Assembly: GCA_963920575.1 (NCBI GenBank)
Contig: OY986973.1
Coordinates: 13,347,397-13,411,396 of the forward strand
Reading direction: 5' to 3'
DNA: 64,000 nucleotides
Source of the DNA: Narthecium ossifragum
Taxonomy: Eukaryota; Streptophyta; Magnoliopsida; Dioscoreales; Nartheciaceae
Below, piece by piece: positions 54,954 through 64,000 of this stretch. Position 1 is the first letter of the stretch. Every line of letters begins with the position of its first letter. Under the pieces are notes generated by a model. The model made no database searches. It saw nothing but the letters and a program-made list of their open reading frames with translations, and was not told where the DNA came from. Made by a program: the position numbers and the translations under genes.

Positions 54954-55745
54954 TTAGCGCATCGACACCTATCCTTAGCGCTTAGCCTTGGGAAGACAAC
55001 ACGACCTCTAAACCTCAAGTAAAGATCATAGCCAACTATAGCATATCCTCAATAACATGAGATTCCAATTATACAATCACGCCCTAATCCTTACTACCCA
55101 GCCACGGTTCTAAGACTAGATCCGTGCTACCCGAGAGCCTCGGATCGACGATCAACCCATCGCCCGCCTATCCTGATATTCCTCTAATGCATACAGTGCA
55201 TGAACCTGTGCAAACATCTATCCTTGATGTCTCTACATGCCACAACATTAGTTATAGGTTCAACAGTTATACAATAGCCCTCGACACTCGCCGACAACAG
55301 GCTATGGTTCCACAATATCACGTCAGCTAGCACTCATGGCAAGCTAATGACTAGGCAACCAACAAGCATTTAAATGCGAGTAAAACTGTAAATTCGCCAA
55401 ACAGGGTAAGTATGTGATTCGATTCTCAATCTCGATAAAACAAATCCCTTAAAAACCCCGTGATAATAATGTGCATGCTTCCTAACATGATTGGACATCT
55501 ATCACGACTGAAAACCAAACAAAGGAAACCAAAAAACATTGTTCAGGGGCTCACGGTCGATCCGACGGTGGACCGTGAGGCCACGGTCGATCTTACGGTG
55601 GACCGTGAGGCCACGGTCGATCCTACGGTCGACAGTGGGGCCAAACGAGGGAAAAACATGAGGGCCACGATCGATCGGTACATCGACCGACCGAGGCCCA
55701 AAACGAGACAGAGCTTGACGGTTGACCGTGAGGCGGAATGGAAGA
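54954..55745 (-). repeat. Truncated reverse LTR, Tekay-related G subtype
   Basis: Shares ordered blocks with 23520-23720 (tgctacccgag, catacagtgcatgaacct) in the same orientation. It ends in a palindrome-rich stretch at 55548-55735. Neither terminus is preserved. Confidence 0.72.
55551..55640 (+). repeat. 30-bp tandem repeat built from CGGTCGA palindromes
   Basis: Three copies of a 30-bp unit, cacggtcgatccgacggtggaccgtgaggc with variants. Each unit holds two diverged palindromes. Being a multiple of three, it yields a repetitive open frame (TVDPTVDREA) that I do not consider a gene. Confidence 0.85.
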
Positions 55746-55957
55746 TGTGAGGACCCGTCCCTCTACTCCTGTGGCTCGTCGTGGACCGCAAGGGTAATTT
55801 GGTAAATTGCGCCTTGTCGGCTTGTTTCACACTCGCGTGTGCACACACTGACCATGTTTGTGGTAATGTTTGGCTAGAATGGTTAGTGGGACCCGGGATC
55901 GAAAGATCCGGGCTTGGGCTTAAGTTTTAGCCCAAGCCCAGCTTCCTGCGAAAGAGG

Positions 55958-56135
55958 GATCGATCCTTCCTTGCTAGAAGGATCGATCGTTCAATGCTAA
56001 GAAGATGGATCGTTGAGAAGGATCGATCGGTCTCTTGGGACGGATCAATCGTTTTCTTGGCTGGATCGATCGTTCTCTTGGCTGGATTGATCCTTCTCTT
56101 GGACGGATCGATCACACCTCTTGGACGGATCGATC
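55958..56135. repeat. GATCGATC array in U3 of LTR J
   Basis: Nine palindromes or one-base variants start at 55958, 55981, 56004, 56021, 56043, 56064, 56085, 56106 and 56128, mostly 21-23 bp apart, ending about 20 bp before the TATA box. A second set of spaced pairs lies at 56508-56825, downstream of TATA. Confidence 0.9.
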
Positions 56136-56156
56136 CTGCTTAGTCGGTTCGTTTGC

Positions 56157-56164
56157 CTATAAAG
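56157..56164 (+). promoter_or_regulatory. TATA box of LTR J
   Basis: CTATAAAG in gtttgcctataaagcagac, the same as in LTR A. Confidence 0.65.
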
Positions 56165-57777
56165 CAGACATAACCTTCTTCCTTGAAACTCTTTGGAAAT
56201 CCGAGTTCTTGGCTGAGATTTTCTTTGGATTTCGAAGAGGTTGTGGACGATCCAAGGCCTAACAGCTGAGATTGAAGCTGCTATTGCTTAGGTAGGGATC
56301 CTACCTACATTTATTCCGAGTTTTTGGAGGTTTTCCGGTTGTCTGTGTTTCCTTTGATTAGATCTTGTTTTATACATGTTAGATTGTAGTTTTTCCACTG
56401 GTTTTGGATTCGTGATCTTTCGTACTACTAGATCCCAGGTTTTGGTGGGATTTGGTGGAGTTTTCCGACGGTATTTCTCGCCGGAGGGATGCCGGAGAAC
56501 CCAACGCGATCGATCCGTCTGTGAGATGGATCGATCCTTCTTCGTTGGTCATGCTAAACCCGAGCAGGATCGATCGGTCTCGGGTGAGGAAGATCGATCT
56601 CGGTGCTTTGGGTAGCATGGATCCCTCTCGTCGTGAGTAGGATCGATCTTCCCTTGGGGGGAGGGATCGATCCTCCTCGGCACGACAGTGAGGATGTTCA
56701 CTATCGCGAGTAGGATCGATCGTCCCTTGAGGGGACGGATCGATCTTGCTCGGCACGATAGGAAGAGTTTCTTCTCTGCCTTTATTAGGATCGATCGGCC
56801 CGTTGGGGAGGGATCGATCCGACTATGGCAGAGAGAGGAATTTATCTTGTTTTGCTCGCGGGGCTTTGCATGTACCATTTTCTTTATTGTCTTATACTTG
56901 GTACATATGTTTAAGCATGTTAGCCCTATAATAGGGCAATGGTGAACCGGGGGAGTGATGACTCCCGGGATGTTTAGAATAAATGGGCGAGTAGCCCTAC
57001 AGCTTTCCTTAGCCTCGCATGCCGGCGTGCGCCGAGGGCTTTATCTGTGATATATGTGAGCTGTTGTTTGCGGGGTTGGTTCCCGGTGCAAGTGTTGTGG
57101 TGGACTGCTGGCAGTTGGTGGTGGTACCACTGCAGCAGTCCCTAGACCTTATTTATCTATTCACCACCCCGGGCCGGCAAGGTGCCGTGCCAAGACCTTG
57201 TTATTTATATCATCACATACCGGTGCATGTTTAATTGAATTATCCTGCGCATGTCCATATCATGCATTGTGTTGTGCATTAGTTGCATCTGTGTAGGGCG
57301 TTGCCGATCAGGGGCCTTTGGGTAGCCCGGATCTAGGTCTAGGACCATTGCGGGTAGTTTGGTCCAGGACTCGATTTGTAGTATTCAGTCGATTTTGATG
57401 ATAGGGTTAGGTGACCTGAATACTTGTTGTTTGATGTTTAGAGGTCGTGTCGACTCCAAGCTGTATCCGAAGTGTAGCCGGAGTCCGGTGTTCTTAAACT
57501 CTTGGGAGGAGGAGTGCCTGCCCAGCGGTGTCTTGGCTCGCCAAACGGTGTTTAGTGTCATGTTGAGAGTATGCAGTGTTTTGGGCCTGCGTTCACGGAC
57601 TTCGGGTAGGGTTATGGGACCCTTGTATACACCTAGGGTAAACCTGGAGGCGGCACTGTTGTGTTCCCTCCCTTGTGAGCGTCGTAGTGTAGTGTCACTG
57701 CTGAGCTTAGTGCTCACTCCTACCCGGGCTACGTTTTGCAGGTGCTGGCACTAGCTCTTCTTCGGTCTCCCCTACCG

Positions 57778-57795
57778 TCCCCGGCAACGGCGCCA
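57778..57795 (-). other. Inverted Athila primer-binding site
   Basis: TCCCCGGCAACGGCGCCA is the reverse complement of the tRNA-Asp PBS. It lies six bases from the reverse Athila LTR at 57802. It is the only internal Athila sequence left here. Confidence 0.92.
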
Positions 57796-58103
57796 AAAAC
57801 TTGTTGAATAAATTTTATATCTCGCAAGTATACGAATCGGTGCAATTAGTATAGTAGCAAGACGAGTATCGTACCCACAGTGATTTGTAGAGATTATTAG
57901 AGTAAAACGCTAAAGAACAGAAAAGAAAGAAAATAAGGAATGGAAAATAAGAAATATGAGGTCTCGAAAATAGATGAACTAATAACGAAATAAGAAAACG
58001 ATGGAAATATGATGGATGAATACTAAGGTTCCGATTTCACCATAACATCCTCATTCTATGCATTGAATCAATCAAGATCTCAGTTTAATTCCAAGGGTTC
58101 GTT

Positions 58104-60786
58104 TGTGAGGACATGTCCCTCCACTCCTGGGTCGACCGCCTGGGTCGGGCCCGTGGCTCGTTGTGGACCGCAAGGGCAATTTCATAAATTACGCCTTGTT
58201 GGTTTATTTCACACCCGCGTGTGCACACACTGACCTTGTTTGTGTTAGTGCTTGATTAGAATGGTTAGGTGGACCCGGGATTGGAAGATCCCAGCTCGAG
58301 CGCGCTGAAGCTTGCTTTTGGGCAGCTTACGCCCCTTGAGCGATCGATCGGACTCGTGAGCGAGTCGGTGGGTTTTTGACCCGTTCGGATCGATCCAAAC
58401 ATTTTTTGGATCGATCCAGCCTATCTTGGATCAATCCATTTTGGCCATAGATCGATCCGGGTACTTGGCAGGGCAGTTGAGCTGCGCAGAGCAGTTGAGC
58501 TTCCGTCGTCCTCCATTGTCATGAGAAGATTTTCCCCACCTTCCCCACCTTCCCCAACCTTCCCCGACCTTCCCCTTCTTTCTCCTTCTCTTCTTCCTTC
58601 TCTTCTTCTTCCTTCTTTCTTTCTTCTTCCCGCAAGCTCTGCTTGCTCTGTTTCCTTTCGGGGCAGCCACCTTGCTCTTCGTCGTTCTCCCTCCTCCAAC
58701 CACCATTTTGGGAGCTTGAAGGCTCGTTGGAATCGTGGCGACGTGAGGACGATCACTGACGTGGGTTGGAGCTTGGTTAGCTGCTGGTTAGCGGGGAATC
58801 AGCCGAGGATTAGCGCAGTTCGGTAGGTGTTCTACCTACATGAGTTAATTAATGGGTTTCGTTAGATATAGCCGTTAGATCTTGATGAAATTATGCTGTT
58901 GGATGCATCTTGTCTATTAGAATTACTGATATAAGTTTCATGATCTTTGGTTGAGATTTGAGTAGGATTTATGCATGATTAATGTCGGATTTTCCGATTT
59001 TCTGCTGTTCTTGAGGAACAGCCGGATTGCGGCGCGTTTTCCGGCTTGTATGTGTATGATCTTGGCTTTTGATAAACATAAGAGTTGTAGATCTCTTCGT
59101 TAGCTTTCCATTCCAGCTTATTTCGTATTTTTCCGATTTGCCTATGAATTGTTATGAATTGATTGCTGGAGGGCTGCGTTGCAGCAAGCATTGGTAAGTT
59201 AGTTTTGATTAGCTGTTTTGATTAATGTTTTCCCGTTAATGGAACCTTTGGATGATCATGGATTTTGGATATGTGGATCCTGGAATATAGATCTACTGGA
59301 ATCTAAGTTGGATCTTGAATCCGCATCGTTTGGACGTCGGATCGACGGGGTCAACTAGCTGCCTGTAGAGAATGTTTTCTGAAGCTGGTATGAAGCAGAA
59401 ACTATTTGGATCGATCCATTTTGTTCCGGATCGATCCAATACTTTCTGGATCGATCCAAATGTTCCGGATCGATCCCAAGGCTCTTTGATGAGGTTTTGT
59501 GGACTATTTTTAGTGGTTTTGATTAGTGTTTTCCCAGTAATCGAACCATTGGATGTTTCCCGATTTTGGATATGTTGATCCCAGCATGTAGATCTTCTGG
59601 TGGCTAAATTGGATCTTGAATCCGACGTCGTTTTGGAAGTCGGATCGTCGGGACCAATTAGCCTCTAAGTAGAGGTTTTGGTGTTTTGAATATAATAGTA
59701 TAATGTCGGATTCAAGATATTATATGTTTACTGTTCATCGGTTTTCGGGGTTGCTTCCCGTTGCAGGAGTTCGCGGTTGACGGTCGTGGTACCGTCATAA
59801 TGCCGGGATTCGCTGCGTATCGGCTGGCAACGGTTGGTAGTACCGCTGCAGCGATCCTGTTAGACTTGTATGCTGCCTTGACATACTATTGCATGCCTAT
59901 TTCCTCTTGCTTGTGTATGTTCATAGCATGCATTCTCTGTTGTGCATTAGTTGCATTGGTTAGGGCGTGGGTGATCTGTGGGTCGCCGTCCCGAGGCTGG
60001 AAGCTCGGACTTAGCTCTAGGACCGGGGTTGGGTAGTTTGGACCCGGTTTGAATTGTGGTGTCCAGTCGAATTTGATGATAGGCTTAGATGACTGGTACA
60101 CATGTTGCTTGGTGATTATAGAGGTCGTATCGGCCTTGAGTCAGATGCTGAGGTGTAGCCCGTGTTCCACTGTGTTGACCCTTGAGTAGAGAGGTTGACT
60201 ACTTAGCGGTGCAGTTTCCCGCCTGCAGTGCCGGTACCTGCTTGTAGGCCAGCAGTGTTGTTTCCTGCTACTGAGTGCGACCATGTTCGTGGGCCTCAGG
60301 GACACGCAGTGGGGTTATGGGACCCCTGTATACACCCAGGTCTTACTTGAGGGCGACACTCTTGCGTTCCCCTTCCTTCTGTGTGACGTAGTGTAGAACC
60401 CTACTGAGCTTTATGCTCACTCCTACCCGGTCTGCGTTTTGCAGGTGCAGGCGCCAGCTCTTCTTCAGTAGCCCCTACCGGGCAGGTGTTTGGTGGCGCG
60501 GCGGCGTCTGGCGGGGTTTGAGGACCGGTGATCCCTTTCTACACTTTTGTTATAGTTAGTCTCCTACGGGAGTATGATGTATAAACTGTTGTAACCCCTT
60601 TGAAGTTTTTGAATATTATATTATATCTTTTGAGGTTTGAAATTATTGTATTATTCAGGGGTGTTTATGAACTGTTTAATGAAATCAGTAAGTTGGGGGG
60701 AACCCCTCGCCTTTATTTCCGGATTTAGTTAGGTTCCGGTTCGCGTCGCCCGGCCCGGTTGGGCTTCCGCGGGTCGGGGCGCGACA
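58104..60786 (+). mobile_element. Solo Tekay LTR H (B subtype)
   Basis: 2683 bp from TGTGAGGACATGTCC to GGGGCGCGACA, flanked by tcgtt (58099-58103) and tggtt (60787-60791), a target duplication with one change. It contains GATCGATC-type arrays at 58388-58457 (20-21 bp apart) and 59409-59475 (19-20 bp apart), the GTAGG motif at 58823, TTTTGCAG at 60437 and both conserved hairpins. No internal region. Confidence 0.93.
59409..59475. repeat. GGATCGATCC array in LTR H
   Basis: Four ggatcgatcc palindromes start (GATCGATC core) at 59409, 59429, 59449 and 59468, with a shorter 19-20 bp period. By position it is in the leader half of the LTR. Confidence 0.88.
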
Positions 60787-62328
60787 TGGTTCTTCCGGTA
60801 TGATCATCCGTTCGATCGCGGTCTTCACCGAGTACCCTCAATTAACCCTAGTTAATGAACCCATAGCTAAGGGTCAATTAAGAATCCATTAAGCTCTGAT
60901 GAACAATTATGAACCAAGAAGTGTCTTAGCTTGAACCCGGCCTCGACAAAATCTCATTCATTCATAGATCCTACAAGATTAGGGAATGAACCCTCGCCCA
61001 ATCTCACATAACACAATCTATAATACTTCTATTGGCCAGATAAAAGTATTTAAGATCTCAATTATAATAATGAATGAAACCAGAAATATAAACTGATTAA
61101 ATAAATATGATCCAATAACATAGAATGATTCAGTTAGGGCTACATCGGTAGCTTAGGATAGAAACTAGCCACTCATGTTCATCATGAAGACGACAAAAGT
61201 GTTGAAAGAAAAATAAAGAAAGAAAGACGAAGAAAACAAAACCCTAACGCGGCTTCCTCTCCTCCAGATGCTCCAGAAAAGTCCTCCAAAAGATTCCCTT
61301 TGATAAACCCTAAGTATCCTATTTATAGGCCTAAACTCGGATTAGATCCGGCTCATTATACGCTCCCTGCTGATCTGGCGGTCGACCGTGAGATCTCACG
61401 GTCGACCGTCAACTGTACAAAATAATTTGGAAGAGCGCCGGTCGATCTTCGCATCGACCCTGAGAAGTATTTTCTTTAACAGAGGCTGACGGTCGATGCC
61501 ACGGATGATGCAACGGTCGACCGTGGAAACTTTTGCATGTGACGGTCGATGCGACGGTCGTTCGGGGGAATTTTTGAGCGCGACGGTCGACCGTGAGCTC
61601 TGACGGTCGACCGTCACTATTCATTCAGCTTGCGCACTGTTACGAAAAATGTTGTAACTTCCCTTAGAAAACTCCGAATCACAAACCGTAAAATTCTTCA
61701 GAAACTAGACTTCACGAGCTTTCCAACCATATATGGCACATCATCTGGTTCTTCATGAGCAGGTAAAGTTTAATCTTTCAAGTTGATCCATGTAATCTTC
61801 TCAGCTTCTTTGCTCCTTTTTCCTGCATTTTCCAAATAACTATGTGAAGCAACATATAAATATAAACATAGTAATAAAGATGTTGATTAAGAATAATAAT
61901 CTAGCAATTGAGATGATTATAAGGCTATTTAGAGTGCACTTTCATGCACTCATCAAGTGCTCACTTCTACCCGGGCTGCGTTTTGCAGGTGCTGGCGCTA
62001 GCTCTTCTTCGGTCGCCCCTACCGGGCCGGTGTTTGGTGACGTGGTGGCGTCTGGCGGTACTTGAGGAGCGGCGATCTATGTTTTTACCCTTTTGTTATA
62101 GATAGTCTCCTACGGGAGTGATAAATGTATAATTTCCCTGTTTGAGGACATGTATCTATTCTAGTTCAGTCTTTGGGTTTGTAATATTTGTATAATACAG
62201 GATGGTATGATTTGCTAGGGTAACTACTACGATTAGAGGGAAACCTCGCCAAAATTTCCGCAGTAGGTTAGGTTCCGCTTCGCGTCGCCCGGCCCGGTTG
62301 GGCCTACACGGGTCGGGGCGCGACAACT

Positions 62329-62340
62329 TGGTATCAGAGC
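62329..62340 (+). other. Primer-binding site of element J (tRNA-iMet)
   Basis: TGGTATCAGAGC, three bases after the LTR end, as in element B. Confidence 0.95.
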
Positions 62341-62528
62341 ATAGGTTGTAGATCCATGGGTGTTAGGATCAGGATTCGGTTGAGTTTGAGCGTGGAATGG
62401 GTTAGTTCTATGTCTAGAATAGCTGTGCATGCTCTCCTTGTGTTGTGTATGTCTTCCGCTTTATTGTTGTGTTGTTTGTTTTGCCGCTCTGATGAGTGAA
62501 TGTTCGTTTGTCGTTGGTGATTGCGCAG

Positions 62529-63392
62529 ATGTCGAGAGCTCGAGGCCGACCTTCGGTTGTTGGTCGGTGTGGGACACGACTTGGTCGACCCGCCCGACCA
62601 GACAGGGTAACACCTGCCAGGGAGGTCAGAGCTAGACGGACGGAGCCATCACAAGCGACGGTTTCGGTCGCACGGGAGGAGGCCCTTCTCGCCGAGGAGG
62701 GGGTTCTCGCTCCTGTCGACGCGCGGACCGCTGCGGCGGTCTTGTTGGACTTTCTGCAGCTGGACCCGTCTAGGTTCAGTGGTGGGTTAGCAGGTCCAGT
62801 GGCCAGGGCACGTCAGTTCGAGTGGGGGCTTCGATCAGAGATCAGGCGACGGACCAGTTCTTACCGCTTCCAGGCGTACTCAGCAGTTCTGGACTGCGCC
62901 TTGGCAGTAGGGGCGCAGTTGCGGGACGAGAGGTGCCGGGCAGTTCCACCGGTATTCTCTACCAGTGCGCCGCAGAGACTCCAATTCAGAGGGGGATTCG
63001 GTAGAGGCCAGCGGCGGCGTCAGCGGCACTTCCGGCAGCAGTTGCCGAGTTCAGCAGGCCAGTTTCTCCAGACGGCCGGGCCGTTCGGGCAGGCTTCATC
63101 AGGGGGAGGCCATGGTCAGCAGCCTGGCGCGTCAGTCACGTGCTTCCAGTGCGGGCAGCTGGGGCACTACCGTAGAGACTGTTCCTTGCGAGGAGTGCGG
63201 GACGCTGTGCCGCAAGGCAGTAGAGGCGGAGGGCCCAGTGCTTGGCAGGGTAGCAGTGGTGGGCGCAGGTCAGCGGCTGGACCGAGCTGCTCCAGGGGTG
63301 GAGGCAGCCAGCGAGGTCGTGTGGTTACTCTCTCAGTGCACGAGCAGCAGGACACCGTACAACAGTACCAGCAACTGCAGCAGTACCAGTAG
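62529..63392 (+). pseudogene. gag: Element J gag, shortened, with zinc knuckle
   Basis: Start chosen at the ATG giving MSRARGRPS, about 190 bp after the PBS; an in-frame ATG also exists at 62496. The N-terminal arm is Arg-rich. The capsid part is short: LDPSRFSGG is followed almost at once by QFEWGLRSEIRRRTSSYRF, where Tekay gag proteins normally have roughly 130 residues between these motifs. The nucleocapsid zinc knuckle CFQCGQLGHYRRDC (CX2CX4HX4C, about 63141-63182) is intact. A Gly/Ser/Arg-rich and Gln-rich tail follows. The frame is open for 288 codons and ends at a TAG. Confidence 0.85.
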
Positions 63393-63469
63393 CGACAATA
63401 GTATCAGCAGGCAGCGGCAGAGCCATCCGTCCTCAGAGGTATCTTTCAGCTTTCTAGTCCTTAGTAGAT

Positions 63470-64000
63470 ATGCTGATAGATTCTGGGGCGTCTCTTTCCT
63501 ATGTTGCTATCATCTGTATGGCATCGCTAGGATTAGAGACGAGTTGGCTAGAGGTGGCACAGTTAGCAGACTCACCGATCGACGGAGCGGTCAGGGTGGA
63601 CCGGGGTTACCGATCTTGTTCCTTGGAGGTTGGAGGCCTCCGTGTCTGTCTAGACGTACGGGTACTAGACATGACAGGCTTCGATGTGATACTCGGTATG
63701 GACTGGTTGGCAGCATACCGGGTCGTCATCGACTGTGGTCGCCGGAGGGTGGTCGCTTGAACACCCGACGGGACACATTTTGTGCTGTAGGGGGATCGGT
63801 TCTCAGCCGATTCCTTTGCTTGTGGTGTGGGGAGGCGTGGCAGCGAGCTCTCAGCCTTGTTGGCCAGCCTATCCCTGTTCGGTTCTGAGGGAGTGCAGCA
63901 GAGCAGTTTTCCCAAGATTGTGTGCCACTACACCGACGTGTTTCCCGAGGTGTTACCAGGGCTTCCACTGCCCAGAGAGGTCGATTTTGAGATCGACCTA
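63470..64000 (+). pseudogene. pol: Element J protease and start of reverse transcriptase
   Basis: Retropepsin-like aspartic protease with the active site LIDSGASLSYV (63473 onward) and the flap-distal motif DVILGMDWLAAY (about 63685-63720), typical of Tekay pol. The same frame continues past TGA at 63758-63760 and TAG near 63794 into the RT connector YTDVFPEVLPGLPLPREVDF at the window end. Both stops are single-base changes from Arg/Gln codons in likely methylation contexts. Pol is truncated by the window edge. Confidence 0.88.

Larger units (their letters stand above)
57802..61955 (-). mobile_element. Reverse Athila 5' LTR, split by solo LTR H
   Basis: LTR of about 1466 bp (57802-58103 and 60792-61955): + strand TGTTGAATAAATTT to GCACTCATCA. 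With the PBS on its left it is a 5' LTR of a minus-strand Athila whose remainder was deleted. It lies within LTR J. GGTCGACC-type palindromes occur at about 61378-61615, for example starts at 61380 and 61400. Confidence 0.9.
55746..62325 (+). repeat. Element J 5' LTR (Tekay, subtype A), split
   Basis: Two parts: 55746-57776 (TGTGAGGACCCG to ctcccctaccg) and 61956-62325 (agtgctcacttc to GGGCGCGACA), followed by a tRNA-iMet PBS. The parts overlap: about 68 bp (57709-57776) are repeated at 61956-62024 with several differences. So the two parts may come from different LTR copies. TATA at 56157, GTAGG motif at 56292, TTTTGCAG at 57734 and 61981, and the UACG hairpin at 62107 match LTR A. Confidence 0.86.

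Noticed and set aside
55460..55750. 96-codon frame with TVDPTVDREA repeats
   Set aside because: Produced by the 30-bp palindromic tandem repeat, whose length happens to be divisible by three. It is noncoding LTR sequence.
55958..56135. Regularly spaced short repeats as a CRISPR array
   Set aside because: The repeats are 8-10 bp palindromes with about 12-14 bp between them, within plant LTRs. There is no cas gene and the host is eukaryotic.

Overview
The window is wholly plant repetitive DNA: a dense, multiply nested stack of LTR retrotransposons with no recognisable host gene, tRNA, rRNA or CRISPR. The evidence for an angiosperm nuclear genome is direct. Primer-binding sites for tRNA-iMet (TGGTATCAGAGC) and for tRNA-Asp (Athila type) sit next to LTR ends. 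Ty3/gypsy chromovirus (Tekay/Del-like) and Athila gag-pol remnants, and a Ty1/copia SIRE/Maximus-type pol with an envelope-like ORF, are all readable. The species cannot be told from the sequence. A 200-base run of N (49407-49606) is an assembly gap.

Left block (1-17973). Element A, a Tekay-like element entering from outside the window, ends in pol (2-1204) and a 3' LTR. That LTR is split (1279-1564 and 14496-16451) by element B (1565-14495). B has LTRs at 1565-3794 and 8371-14495 around a badly decayed gag-pol. The 3' LTR of B was hit by two more solo LTRs: family C (10295-11686, TSD gcttt) and a reverse Tekay LTR D (11758-14180, TSD cctac). A sits next to a gypsy gag fragment, followed by a truncated reverse Tekay LTR.

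Middle block (17974-44448). A reverse-strand Athila pol (about 18125-22811) carries two TSD-flanked solo LTRs. A truncated LTR fragment separates it from a forward Athila element (23724-44448; about 8.7 kb after removing insertions). This Athila holds a family-C solo LTR (TSD cccac), a rearranged family-C element of about 6.2 kb that itself carries a Tat/Ogre-like solo LTR, and an intact young family-C element (36464-41050, TSD agttt, both LTRs 1382 bp).

Right block (44449-64000). A reverse SIRE-like copia element lacks its gag start and most of its LTRs. It is split by a 3.47-kb Tekay-like solo LTR (48116-51585, TSD tgctt) and a diverged family-C LTR. After a patchwork of LTR fragments comes element J, a Tekay-like element whose 5' LTR (55746-62325) is interrupted by an Athila LTR, which is itself interrupted by a Tekay solo LTR. 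J continues with PBS, gag and protease to the window end.

Two things stand out. First, LTRs of unrelated lineages (Tekay-like and Athila) carry arrays of perfect palindromes with a TCGA core (GATCGATC or GGTCGACC) at about 20-23 bp period. Second, family C is a non-autonomous LTR retrotransposon with its own PBS, PPT, TATA box and, in its youngest copy, a 611-codon ORF with no recognisable retroviral domain.
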